Of a stretch of 51,258 nucleotides of DNA, positions 1-7,989 are shown piece after piece. The position numbers and the translations under genes are program-made. The stretch lies in assembly GCA_934091015.1 (NCBI GenBank), contig CAKOKM010000002.1:1-51258 (forward strand), read 5' to 3'. The notes under the pieces were generated by a model, which was given only the letters and a program-made list of their open reading frames with translations, had not been told where the DNA came from and made no database searches. Origin of the DNA: an uncultured Bacilli bacterium (GTDB lineage Bacteria > Bacillota_I > Bacilli_A > RF39 > UBA660). The stretch's first letter is position 1, and every line of letters starts with the position of its first letter.

Positions 1-1
1 A

Positions 2-268
2 ATGAAAAACTTTAATAAAATTAGAGAAATCGGTAACGAGATAAGTGATGGAATAATGGATTCTTGGAATAAGAGAAACGCATCCTTTGATATAATGAGT
101 CAAAAACAAAGCGATGCAACACTTGGATATGAAAGAGTATATGATACTGAAACTAATGAAGTATATAAAGCATACAATGGATTTACTGATGATTATAATG
201 GAGAAAGATATAAGCCTATAACTGATGATATGTACACGCAAAAAACAAGTGGATATATAGAAAAGTAG
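2..268 (+). CDS. Hypothetical protein, possibly 5'-truncated by the window edge
   Basis: An 88-residue frame opens with ATG at the second base of the window, so no ribosome binding site can be checked and the true start may lie upstream. The product is hydrophilic and acidic, rich in Asp, Tyr and Thr, with no signal peptide or membrane segment. The second half (residues ~38-85) looks like a small globular domain containing ERVYDTETNEVYKAYNG. The gene lies 7 bp upstream of the next one and probably shares its transcript. I do not recognise a family with certainty. Confidence 0.55.
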   Translation: MKNFNKIREIGNEISDGIMDSWNKRNASFDIMSQKQSDATLGYERVYDTETNEVYKAYNGFTDDYNGERYKPITDDMYTQKTSGYIEK

Positions 269-275
269 GTGTGAT

Positions 276-1199
276 ATGAGGAATAAAAAAATAATTTATG
301 TTGTTATTGTATCTATCGTATTAATAAGCATTATTTCTATAGCCATTATTAAAAATGGAAAACAGGAATTAAATGATCATACACCACCAGAGGCAAACTC
401 AATATTGGATGCACTTAAGAAAAAATATCCAGATAAAGAATATCAAAAACTAAATGGTGGAGAAATATTAACTGAAGATACATCATTTAGTAAATACTCA
501 TTTATAGCTAATAATTCTATATATATTTTTAATCCACAAAAGTTAGATAATGGAGAGTTTGTTTATAAAAAAGTATATGATATAGAAAAAAATATTAAGG
601 TTATGAATATTGCTCCAAACTCAGGAGCAGACATAAAATTTTACGATTATAATGATACTATATATACCTTACATGATGATAATACGGATAATAAAGTTAC
701 AGATAGTTATGATATGTATTTAAATGCTAATTATAATTTAAGTGATTATCTTAAATGGGAATACTCAACAGAATTTCTTGGAAAAAAGATTGATTATGAT
801 TTTATGTCCGAATATGCTTATGTAAAGGATAATATTTTATATAGTAAAAACTATGGAAATGATAAATATCCAACTATTGAAAAAATAAGTGGTAATTATG
901 AAGGTGAAAAAGTAATTAGAATATATAATGAAAGAATAGTTAAAACAGATAAAGGTTTTTATGAATTAATGAGTTACTTTGATAATGATTTAAATAAAAG
1001 AATTATTACTACTGTAAAAATTAATATGTTAACTAGATATTATGATGAAATATTAACATTTACATATAAATATGTAGTATTAAAAGATTATACACTTATA
1101 CCTATAAATGATGTTATGGAAAACAGAGTAAGAGAATATTCAGATGATTATTACTTAAGTGGATTTAATTATATGAATGAGGTTAGATATGAGGAATAA
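276..1199 (+). CDS. Membrane-anchored extracellular protein of unknown function
   Basis: The 307-residue product has a basic N-terminus (MRNKKII) and one long hydrophobic segment at residues ~5-25, then a Tyr/Asp/Asn-rich domain, as expected of a protein anchored in the membrane with its bulk outside. An AGGTGTGAT ribosome binding site precedes the ATG. No cysteine pair, lipobox or catalytic motif stands out. It follows the preceding small gene by 7 bp and is probably co-transcribed. The last codons repeat the start context (gatatgaggaataa occurs at 272-285 and again at 1188-1201), as if a further tandem copy once began there. Function unknown. Confidence 0.7.
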   Translation: MRNKKIIYVVIVSIVLISIISIAIIKNGKQELNDHTPPEANSILDALKKKYPDKEYQKLNGGEILTEDTSFSKYSFIANNSIYIFNPQKLDNGEFVYKKVYDIEKNIKVMNIAPNSGADIKFYDYNDTIYTLHDDNTDNKVTDSYDMYLNANYNLSDYLKWEYSTEFLGKKIDYDFMSEYAYVKDNILYSKNYGNDKYPTIEKISGNYEGEKVIRIYNERIVKTDKGFYELMSYFDNDLNKRIITTVKINMLTRYYDEILTFTYKYVVLKDYTLIPINDVMENRVREYSDDYYLSGFNYMNEVRYEE

Positions 1200-1514
1200 T
1201 GGGAGGAGCGAAAAATAGAGAAAATATTACTATTAAATAATAAAATATACAATCATCCAAAAATAAAGTGCGATAGCAAATATTACAAATTTAAGTCTAC
1301 ATTATTTATGAAATAGAAAATTATAGACGGAAACTGAAAATAAAATATTATGTGTGTTTTTAAGATTGCCCGTTGTGATAAATCGGTTCAAGCTATGTGT
1401 TAGTACTAATATAAAAATGTTTAAAAATCTATATTATTATTTGATCAAACAACATCAATTTTATATTGAAATTAACATATGTAAAAAATAGTTTAATATT
1501 TATTAACTTATTTA
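1200..1514 (+). other. Geneless stretch with a coding remnant lacking a start codon
   Basis: A strong ribosome binding site (GGGAGGAGC, 1201-1209) is followed at normal spacing by ATA rather than ATG, opening a 33-codon frame at 1215-1316. This may be a decayed start codon or chance. The remainder to 1514 has no frame, repeat or hairpin that I can support. The metallophosphoesterase gene downstream is probably driven from the AT-rich end of this stretch. Confidence 0.35.
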
Positions 1515-1574
1515 TTGATTTTTAAAATTTCAAATAATATACTTATAATAGTAAGAATGGTAGGCGAGATAAAT

Positions 1575-3722
1575 ATGACTAAGAAAAGAGATATTAAAAT
1601 TGATGGGCAATTATTTATTGGAGAAGATAATTTAATTAAAGAAACTGAAAATATTAAATTAATAACTGAAGAAAATTTAAAAGAATATGCAGATATGTTA
1701 CAGTTTGATACTTTAGCACAAGAATGTATTTTAGAAGATTTATGTGAGTCTTATAATATAAATAGAGATGATATGTTTATATTAATTCATGAACTTAAAA
1801 GAAGAGGAAATAATATTGTTACTTTAAATACATCAGCAAAAAATAATGAAGATGGTTTAGATACAATGGTTACTTTAATACGCAATTTTGGGCATGAACA
1901 ATTAATTAATGATTTATCTTATAATATTGTAGATAATAGTGAACAGTTAAGAATTATGTTAATATCTGATACGAGATTTGGAAGTATTTATCAACAAACA
2001 ACTATTTTAAATGATATGTATTTAAAAGCAAAAGAAATGGGAGTTAAATATGTATTCTTAACAGGTGATGTTGTAGAAGGCGTTTATAGGGGAGTAAAAA
2101 GTATTTATAATAGTACTCTTCATAAAGATGGTTATAAGGATCAAGCAGAATATGTTTCATCTTGTTTTCCTAGAGTTGAAGGAATTACTACTTATTTTAT
2201 AACTGGTGAACATGATTTAAGTTTCTTAAGAGGTACTGATAAGGTTGATATTGGTAAGTTAATTTCTGATCATAGGGATGATATGATATATTTAGGGCCT
2301 AAGAGAAAGAAAGTCTCATTCATATGCAATGATAAGAGAAGTGGAAATATTTCATTATATTTACATCATTCTAGTGGAAATGTACCATATACTATAAGTT
2401 ATAAACCACAACAAAAGATATCTTCACTTAGAAATGAAGATAAGACTGATATTTTAGTTACTAGTCATTTTGCTGCTTGTGATTCATTTTTAAGAAGAGG
2501 TGTTAGAAGTTATCAGGTGCCAACTGTTACAGCAACAACTGATGAAATGAAAGATGCTAATACGCCAGTATATAATACGATAGGAAGTTGGATAGTTACT
2601 TTAGATAAAGATAAAAAAGGAAATTTAAAAGGAACAAGTCAAATGTATATTCCTTATTATAAAACTATTAAAGATGATTATCGAACTTTTAAAAAATTAG
2701 AGTTACTTGATCATACTACAATAAGTGTTCCAGAAGTAAATGTAAAAGATGATAAAGATAAAATATTTGATATGTTAAAAAATGGTCAAAGTTTAGATGA
2801 CTTATCTAAAAAATTAGGTATATCTTCTTTAAAATTAGGTGGCGTTATTGAAGAACTTAACGCTAGAGGATATGACATAAATATAGTTGATAATAAAGTT
2901 GTTGTTAAGAAAAGTAAAAATAAGAATAATAAATCTATTAAACCTAATATGAGTGAATTAAAGAAAATTAGACAGTTATGGATATCTGATACTCATTTAT
3001 GTAATGAGGCTCAACAACTAAATTTACTTAATAAAGTTTATAAGGAAGCTTATGATAGAGGAATAGATACAGTGTTGCATTTTGGAGATGTACTTGATGG
3101 TGATTATCATAATAGACCTGAACATCAATATGCTTTATTTAGGTTAGGTGCTTCAAGACAACTAGATTATATTACTAATTATTACCCTAAAGTTGATGGG
3201 ATAGATACATATTTTATAACTGGTACTCATGATCAAACTCATTGTAAAAATGGCGGGGTATTTATGGGCGAAGCTATTGAAGAAAAAAGACCTGATATGC
3301 ATTTCTTAGGTGATGATAAAGGAATATTTAATCCTAAAGAAAGTATTAAAACAAGTGAAGAAATGTTCCACCCAGGAGGAGGATGTTCTTCTAGTTTATC
3401 TTATAAAATGCAAAAGTATATTGATAAAATTGAGCCTGGTACTAAACCTAATATTATTGGAAGTGGTCATTTTCATCAAAGCCATATGATGGCATATCGT
3501 AATGTGATTGCATTCTTAATTCCTTGTTTAACAGCTAAAACTAACTTTGCAATTAGACAAGGATTAGAAAACACGATGGGAGCTTATTTTATTGATATGT
3601 ATGTTAATAAAGATGGTGATATTGAAATGATTGAATTTGAAGAAAAAAGATATACGGAAAAAGATATTAAAAAAGATGATTATATGAAAACTAAACAATT
3701 AGTTTTGAAAAGAGATAATTAA
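1575..3722 (+). CDS. Tandem calcineurin-like metallophosphoesterase with winged-helix-like inserts
   Basis: The 715-residue product carries two consecutive metallophosphoesterase domains. Domain 2 (residues ~465-690) keeps the metal-binding series SDTH, GDVLDG, GTHDQTH and GSGHFHQSH. Domain 1 (~125-330) has SDTR in place of SDTH, GEHD, and SHFAA in place of the last His-x-His motif, so it is probably impaired. Short helix-turn-helix-like stretches lie at the N-terminus (~45-75) and between the domains (~400-435). The layout recalls the phosphodiesterase-type small subunit of archaeal D-family polymerases, but no polymerase partner is present. I chose ATG 1575 because the frame also opens at 1515 without a binding site, while GGCGAG precedes 1575. 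Substrate unknown; nucleic-acid phosphodiester cleavage is an inference. Confidence 0.75.
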   Translation: MTKKRDIKIDGQLFIGEDNLIKETENIKLITEENLKEYADMLQFDTLAQECILEDLCESYNINRDDMFILIHELKRRGNNIVTLNTSAKNNEDGLDTMVTLIRNFGHEQLINDLSYNIVDNSEQLRIMLISDTRFGSIYQQTTILNDMYLKAKEMGVKYVFLTGDVVEGVYRGVKSIYNSTLHKDGYKDQAEYVSSCFPRVEGITTYFITGEHDLSFLRGTDKVDIGKLISDHRDDMIYLGPKRKKVSFICNDKRSGNISLYLHHSSGNVPYTISYKPQQKISSLRNEDKTDILVTSHFAACDSFLRRGVRSYQVPTVTATTDEMKDANTPVYNTIGSWIVTLDKDKKGNLKGTSQMYIPYYKTIKDDYRTFKKLELLDHTTISVPEVNVKDDKDKIFDMLKNGQSLDDLSKKLGISSLKLGGVIEELNARGYDINIVDNKVVVKKSKNKNNKSIKPNMSELKKIRQLWISDTHLCNEAQQLNLLNKVYKEAYDRGIDTVLHFGDVLDGDYHNRPEHQYALFRLGASRQLDYITNYYPKVDGIDTYFITGTHDQTHCKNGGVFMGEAIEEKRPDMHFLGDDKGIFNPKESIKTSEEMFHPGGGCSSSLSYKMQKYIDKIEPGTKPNIIGSGHFHQSHMMAYRNVIAFLIPCLTAKTNFAIRQGLENTMGAYFIDMYVNKDGDIEMIEFEEKRYTEKDIKKDDYMKTKQLVLKRDN

Positions 3723-3727
3723 TTTAT

Positions 3728-3762
3728 AAACTTCATCAAAGAATGGTGAGGTTTATTTTTAT
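3728..3762 (+). terminator. Rho-independent terminator after the metallophosphoesterase
   Basis: A 10-bp stem (3728-3737 with 3745-3754, including G-T pairs) with a 7-nt loop is followed by TATTTTTATTT. Confidence 0.8.
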
Positions 3763-3811
3763 TTACAAGATGAAATATCTTTGATAATCTTATACTAGAA
3801 GGAGGATACTT

Positions 3812-4345
3812 GTGAGAAAGAGATTATTGATTTTAGGTGCAATACTTTGTGGTGCATTTATTTTAACGGGTTGTGGTAAAGATTCGACAGTTAATAATTA
3901 CGATGGTAAAGTAGAAAATATAACTTATACTAATAAATTTGAATGTAAAAAAAACGAAAAATATACAACATCACAAATGTATTACATAACTAAACAAGAA
4001 GTTTTAAATGATGCAGATAGTGGTAAGGACGCTGTTAATGTAACACTTACTAGAAGTTATGATTTTAATAAAGATGGCAGTAAATTACTTGCTTATTATG
4101 ATATAACTGTTTATGATTTTCTTGTTAGTTATGATATGGATGCTTTAAAGAAATATTATGAAGATGAATGTAGTAAGCAAGATAAAAATACTTATAAAAG
4201 TTGTAATGTTAGTTTAAAAGATAAAACTATTACAGTTATTTCGGAAGTAGATTTAAATTCTGAAATAGCTAATGAATATTTAACAACTGTAACTTTAGAT
4301 AAAATTAAAGATAACTATGCTGAATCAACATATAAATGTGAATAG
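3812..4345 (+). CDS. Putative lipoprotein of unknown function
   Basis: The 177-residue product starts at a GTG preceded by AGAAGGAGG at good spacing. The signal peptide MRKRLLILGAILCGAFILTGC ends in a lipobox (LTGC, lipidated Cys near residue 21), so the protein should be anchored outside the membrane. The mature part contains paired cysteines (FECKK, DECSK, SCNV, YKCE) and alternating beta-type segments resembling small DUF1307-like lipoproteins; that family link is tentative. It stands alone between a terminator and a small RNA gene. Confidence 0.7.
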   Translation: MRKRLLILGAILCGAFILTGCGKDSTVNNYDGKVENITYTNKFECKKNEKYTTSQMYYITKQEVLNDADSGKDAVNVTLTRSYDFNKDGSKLLAYYDITVYDFLVSYDMDALKKYYEDECSKQDKNTYKSCNVSLKDKTITVISEVDLNSEIANEYLTTVTLDKIKDNYAESTYKCE

Positions 4346-4407
4346 AAAGTCTTTATGTTTAATTTTAGAAAAAGAACATATAATATAATGTATGCTACTA
4401 GAGTTAT

Positions 4408-4436
4408 TTGACTTTTCGTTAAAATTATAGTATACT
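4408..4436 (+). promoter_or_regulatory. Sigma-A promoter of the small RNA
   Basis: TTGACT (4408-4413), a 17-nt spacer and TATACT (4431-4436). Transcription would begin near 4443. No ribosome binding site or reading frame follows. Confidence 0.75.
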
Positions 4437-4442
4437 TTTCAT

Positions 4443-4600
4443 GTACTTGAGATAGTACTCGAAGAAAATGTTAGCCGCTCTTGGATGGCGCGGGTTATAA
4501 ATTATTCCAGTCGCGAAATGTTAATCGCTCCCGGATGGTGCGAATAATAAATTATTCCGGTCGAAAATATTTTAGGAGATAAAATTTTATCTTCTTTTTT
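4443..4600 (+). ncRNA. Structured small RNA with two 50-nt repeats
   Basis: This ~158-nt interval runs from a strong promoter to a strong terminator and holds no plausible reading frame. It contains two copies of a 50-nt unit (anchored at 4471 and 4521) and the beginning of a third. Each unit has a 4-bp hairpin around an 11-nt loop with GGATGG: CCGC (4475-4478) with GCGG (4490-4493), and TCGC (4525-4528) with GCGA (4540-4543). The outer pair changes C-G to T-A, a compensatory change that supports a folded RNA. A small 5' hairpin (GTACT with AGTAC) lies near 4443-4458. The unit is more GC-rich than its surroundings. No known RNA class is recognised. A repeat antitoxin is possible, but no toxin follows. 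Confidence 0.65.
4574..4600 (+). terminator. Terminator of the small RNA
   Basis: A palindromic stem around AGATAAAATTTTATCT (4577-4592) extends by three pairs to 4574-4595 and is followed by TTTTTT. Confidence 0.8.
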
Positions 4601-4601
4601 G

Positions 4602-4630
4602 TTGACATTATATTTAATATTTTGTATTAT
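4602..4630 (+). promoter_or_regulatory. Promoter of the GntR-ABC operon
   Basis: TTGACA (4602-4607), a 17-nt spacer and TATTAT (4625-4630), immediately after the small RNA terminator. The -10 element overlaps the operator described next. Confidence 0.8.
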
Positions 4631-4653
4631 TGTATTAAGTAAGCAATACAATA
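4628..4653 (+). promoter_or_regulatory. Putative GntR/YtrA operator
   Basis: TATTGTATT, 8 bp, AATACAATA: a perfect inverted repeat with 9-bp arms overlapping the -10 element and transcription start. This is the expected place for autorepression by the GntR protein encoded 14 bp downstream. Confidence 0.75.
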
Positions 4654-4666
4654 GAAAAGAGGGATA

Positions 4667-5035
4667 ATGAAATTTAATTTTGATAATAATATACCAATTT
4701 ATATTCAATTAGTAGAACAAATAAGATTATTAATATTATCTGGTTATTTTAAGTTGGGTGATAGATTACCATCAGTTAGAGAATTTGCACTTATTGCGAA
4801 GGTTAATCCGAATACAGTACAAAAGGCTTTGCAAGAACTGGAAGATGAAAAGTTAATATATACTGATAGAACAAATGGTAAGTATATTACTGATGATAAA
4901 AATTTGATAAAAAAATTAAAGTTAAAAATAGCAAATGATTTTGTTTTAAATTATTTAGAGGATATGAATAAAATTGGTTTTAATAAAGAGGATGCAATAA
5001 AGTATTTAGTAGAATATGAAGGAGATAAAAAATGA
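4667..5035 (+). CDS. GntR-family (YtrA-type) transcriptional repressor
   Basis: The 122-residue protein is the short YtrA type of GntR regulator: an N-terminal winged helix (PIYIQLVEQIRLLILSGYF, then LPSVREFALIAKVNPNTVQKAL at ~35-60) with only a short helical C-terminus and no effector domain. A GAGGG site precedes the ATG. It is the first gene of an operon with an ABC ATPase (4-bp overlap) and a permease, the usual arrangement for regulators that control their own transporter. The palindrome at 4628-4653 is the likely binding site. Confidence 0.88.
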   Translation: MKFNFDNNIPIYIQLVEQIRLLILSGYFKLGDRLPSVREFALIAKVNPNTVQKALQELEDEKLIYTDRTNGKYITDDKNLIKKLKLKIANDFVLNYLEDMNKIGFNKEDAIKYLVEYEGDKK

Positions 5036-5727
5036 GTTTATTAGAATGTAAAAATATAGTTAAAAAGTTTGATAATAGAATTGTTTTAGATAATATTAAT
5101 TTAAAAATAGGTAAAGGAAAGATTATTGGTTTACTTGGTAAAAATGGAGCTGGTAAGACGACTTTAATTAAAATAATGAATGGTTTACTTACAACAGATA
5201 ATGGAGAAATATTGTTTAATAATAATGATATTTCATATAAAGATAGAAATGATATTGCATACTTACCAGAAAGAAGTTATTTAAATAAAGATATGAAAAT
5301 ATATGAATCAATAAATTATATGAAAGATTTTTATAGTAACTTTGATGAAAATAAAGCGTATAAATTACTTGAAGAATTAAATTTAGATAAAAATATTACT
5401 ATATCTAAATTATCTAAGGGTATGCAAGAAAAGTTACGTTTAATACTGGTGATGGCAAGAAACGCTGATTTATATATTTTAGATGAGCCATTAGGTGGAG
5501 TAGATCCAGCTACTAGAGATTATATTTTAGATACAATACTAACAAATATTAAAAGTGGATCTAGTGTTTTAATATCAACTCATTTAATTTCAGATGTAGA
5601 AAGAATATTAGATGAAGTAATATTTATAGATGATGGTAAAATTAAATTAGTTTCAGATACAGATGAGTTAAGAGAAAAAGAAAATGCTAGTATAGACGAA
5701 GTTTTTAGGAGGACTTTTAAATGTTAA
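5032..5727 (+). CDS. ABC transporter ATP-binding protein
   Basis: The 231-residue protein shows Walker A GKNGAGKTT (~38-46), a signature region SKLSKGMQEKLRLIL, Walker B LYILDEPLGGVD and the switch His in STHLIS. Size and YtrB/BcrA-like features suit export-type ABC systems of the GntR-YtrA operons, which respond to cell-envelope stress or move antibiotics or lipids. The ATG overlaps the regulator stop, and the last codons overlap the permease start, so the three products are translationally coupled. Confidence 0.9.
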   Translation: MSLLECKNIVKKFDNRIVLDNINLKIGKGKIIGLLGKNGAGKTTLIKIMNGLLTTDNGEILFNNNDISYKDRNDIAYLPERSYLNKDMKIYESINYMKDFYSNFDENKAYKLLEELNLDKNITISKLSKGMQEKLRLILVMARNADLYILDEPLGGVDPATRDYILDTILTNIKSGSSVLISTHLISDVERILDEVIFIDDGKIKLVSDTDELREKENASIDEVFRRTFKC

Positions 5728-6581
5728 AAAAATTAGTTAAATATGATTTAAAATCTTTATTTAAGAATATGTGGATATTTTATGTTCTATTATTAATTGA
5801 TGTAATTGTTAATTTTATTTTGAATAATTATGGTAATAGGACACTTACTTTAGATATAATTGAACCAATTATTTATTTGTCTTTAATATTATATCTTTTA
5901 GGTTTCATATTGTTTTCTGTTTATAAAACTATATCTAGATATAGAAATAATCTTTATACGGATGAAGGATATTTAACTTTTACCTTACCTGTTAGTAAAA
6001 ATAAATTATTTTTTTCTAAGTTTATATCTGGATTTATTTATAATGTTATAAATTTTATTGTTGTAATAGTTTCTTATTTATTTGGTTTAAGCTTTATTTT
6101 TACAAAAAATAGTTGCTTTATGAAAGCATTAAATAATATATCTAGTGGATGTACAATGGGAGTATTTGAAAGTAGAATAGAGGAATATAAATATATTTTT
6201 AATACTGAATATTGGGTTGTAATTGTATTTTTAATTAGTATAGTATTATTAAATATAATTTGTGTTATTTTATCGGGATATTTTGGTACTACTTTAGGAA
6301 GTAAATGTAATAATAATAAAAAATCTAAATCAGTTACTTTTAGTGTTGTGACGTATTTTTTAACTATTTTATTAATAGTATCTATATTTAGTATTATTGG
6401 TAAAACTAATCCAGAGTTATCATTATTCTTTAATAATTATGATAGGGCATATGATTTAAAAGGTAAATATATGTTATTAAGAAAAATGTTGTATTTGTAT
6501 GTATTTTTACAAGTATTTATTGATAGTGCATTATATTTTATGGGAAATAAATTATTAAATAAAGGTATTAATTTAGAGTAG
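5721..6581 (+). CDS. ABC transporter permease, six predicted membrane segments
   Basis: The 286-residue protein is strongly hydrophobic with about six membrane segments (near residues 18-38, 50-70, 105-130, 160-185, 205-225 and 250-270) and short charged loops. It overlaps the ATPase gene by 7 bp, so it is the membrane partner of that ATPase. Sequence alone does not identify the substrate. An AGGAGG site lies inside the end of the preceding gene. Confidence 0.8.
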   Translation: MLKKLVKYDLKSLFKNMWIFYVLLLIDVIVNFILNNYGNRTLTLDIIEPIIYLSLILYLLGFILFSVYKTISRYRNNLYTDEGYLTFTLPVSKNKLFFSKFISGFIYNVINFIVVIVSYLFGLSFIFTKNSCFMKALNNISSGCTMGVFESRIEEYKYIFNTEYWVVIVFLISIVLLNIICVILSGYFGTTLGSKCNNNKKSKSVTFSVVTYFLTILLIVSIFSIIGKTNPELSLFFNNYDRAYDLKGKYMLLRKMLYLYVFLQVFIDSALYFMGNKLLNKGINLE

Positions 6582-6705
6582 AAGTATATTAAATTAATTA
6601 TGTTATAGTTTATGTTTGTTAGCAAAGCGATTTATATTATGGATAAATAATGAACATCTAAGTATAATTGATGCTTTAAAAGAATTTTATGAATGAAATA
6701 GTAGT

Positions 6706-6742
6706 AAAGATAATCAATTAAAGGTTATCTTTTTAGTTTATT
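6706..6742 (+). terminator. Terminator after the ABC operon
   Basis: AAAGATAA (6706-6713) pairs with TTATCTTT (6725-6732) and a T-rich tail follows. The 6600-6700 stretch before it holds only a short possible coding remnant without a convincing start. Confidence 0.65.
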
Positions 6743-6796
6743 TTTTTATTTGTGTGTTATAATAAATTTGTTAGGATAAAAAAGGAGAAGATGAAA

Positions 6797-7528
6797 ATGG
6801 AAAATAGTAAAGTTGCAATTATAACTGGTGGAGCATCTGGTATTGGTCTTGCTACTGCTAAAAAGTTAGCTGGTTATGGTGTTAAGGTTGTACTTGCAGA
6901 TTGGAATGATAATGTTGAAGAAATTGCTTCTAATATAGGAGAAAATGCGTTAGGAATTAAATGTGATGTTTCAAATGAAGAAAGTGTTAAATCTTTAGTT
7001 GAAGAAACAGTAAGTAAATTTGGTCATATTGATTATTTAGTTGCTAATGCTGGAATTGGTGGAGGACCAAATAAGGCACATGAAGTTAGCTTAGAAGAAT
7101 GGAATAAGGTTGTTGCAGTTAACCAAACAGGAATATTCTTAGCTAATAAATATGTTATTGCCGAAATGCTTAAAAATGGTGGAGGAAGCATTGTTAATAC
7201 ATCAAGTATGTATGGATTAGTAGGTACAACTATGAGTTTTGCTTATTCAGCTACTAAAGGCGCAATTAATCAAATGACTAGATCACTTGCTCTTACTTAT
7301 GCAAGAGATAATATAAGAGTTAATGCAGTTGCACCAGGTTATGTTGATACACCAATTTTAAGTCAAGTTCCTGATGATATGAAAATGGCTATGGCTAATC
7401 AATTGCCGATTGGAAGATTAGGAAAAGATAATGAAATTGCTAATTTAATAGTTTATTTATTAAGTGAAAAAGCATCATTTATAACAGGAGCTGTTGTTCC
7501 TATTGATGGTGGATATACTGCACAATAG
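6797..7528 (+). CDS. SDR-family NAD(P)-dependent oxidoreductase
   Basis: About 243 residues, the normal length of a classical short-chain dehydrogenase. It has the cofactor motif TGGASGIG near the N-terminus, the structural NAG motif (ANAGIGGG), the catalytic Ser of NTSSMYG, and YSATK for the catalytic Tyr-x-x-x-Lys. PGYVDTP and the ending GAVVPIDGGYTAQ are typical of FabG-like and acetoin/sugar-alcohol dehydrogenases. The binding site AAAGGAG favours ATG 6797; ATG 6791 is possible but too close. The gene stands alone, so the substrate cannot be deduced. Confidence 0.92.
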   Translation: MENSKVAIITGGASGIGLATAKKLAGYGVKVVLADWNDNVEEIASNIGENALGIKCDVSNEESVKSLVEETVSKFGHIDYLVANAGIGGGPNKAHEVSLEEWNKVVAVNQTGIFLANKYVIAEMLKNGGGSIVNTSSMYGLVGTTMSFAYSATKGAINQMTRSLALTYARDNIRVNAVAPGYVDTPILSQVPDDMKMAMANQLPIGRLGKDNEIANLIVYLLSEKASFITGAVVPIDGGYTAQ

Positions 7529-7548
7529 CTAAAAAAGTAAATTAAGGC

Positions 7549-7643
7549 TTGACTTTTACAAAAAAATATTGTAACATATGTTTGTATATTTAAAAAAGAA
7601 GTAGAAATTAAATATGTTAGTGTATTATTTCTACTTTTTTATT
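7549..7643 (+). ncRNA. Candidate short RNA or attenuated leader
   Basis: TTGACT (7549-7554), 17 nt and TAACAT (7572-7577) form a promoter just after the SDR gene. About 20 nt after the likely start begins a perfect 10-bp terminator hairpin (7599-7608 with 7627-7636, then T6). The product would be ~60 nt. It may be an independent small RNA, a leader terminator for the next gene, or simply the SDR gene's terminator with a chance promoter match. Confidence 0.4.
7599..7643 (+). terminator. Strong terminator hairpin
   Basis: AAGTAGAAAT pairs with ATTTCTACTT around an 18-nt loop and is followed by a T-run. Confidence 0.75.
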
Positions 7644-7677
7644 TGAAAAAATATAATATATAAAAAGGAGAGAAAGT

Positions 7678-7959
7678 ATGAAAAATTTAGAAATTAGTAG
7701 TATGTTATTAATGATTAAAAGAGGTTATAATATTTATTCTACAAATAATGTAACAATTGGACAAATGTTAAGTCTTGGTTTAATTGAATTTGTTAATGAA
7801 GAATTAATTATAACTGAAATTGGAGATCTTTATTTAAATAAAGTTATGGAAGAAAAATCTTTATTAGTATTAAGATACTTATCAGCTAATAGCAAAGCAT
7901 TTGATGCTAATATGGCTAATTCATTAAGAAATGAATCAGTTAAAAGAGTATCATTATAA
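7678..7959 (+). CDS. Small hypothetical protein, 93 residues
   Basis: An AAAGGAGAGAAAGT binding site and an uninterrupted frame support translation. The product is mostly helical, with no membrane segment, Cys or Trp, and could form a small winged-helix-like fold (residues ~1-60, with GQMLSLGLIEFVNEELIITEIG reading like a helix plus beta-wing). I recognise no family. It is followed by a bidirectional terminator shared with the convergent gerM-like gene. Confidence 0.6.
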   Translation: MKNLEISSMLLMIKRGYNIYSTNNVTIGQMLSLGLIEFVNEELIITEIGDLYLNKVMEEKSLLVLRYLSANSKAFDANMANSLRNESVKRVSL

Positions 7960-7965
7960 TATGCT

Positions 7966-7989
7966 AAAAACACCTAATTAGGTGTTTTT
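7966..7989. terminator. Bidirectional terminator
   Basis: A palindrome with AAAAACACC and GGTGTTTTT arms around TAATTA gives T-rich tails on both strands, ending the 93-residue gene on + and the GerM gene on -. Confidence 0.85.

Noticed and set aside
4502..4708. Minus-strand 68-codon frame
   Set aside because: It crosses the small RNA terminator, the operon promoter and the operator, with no binding site.
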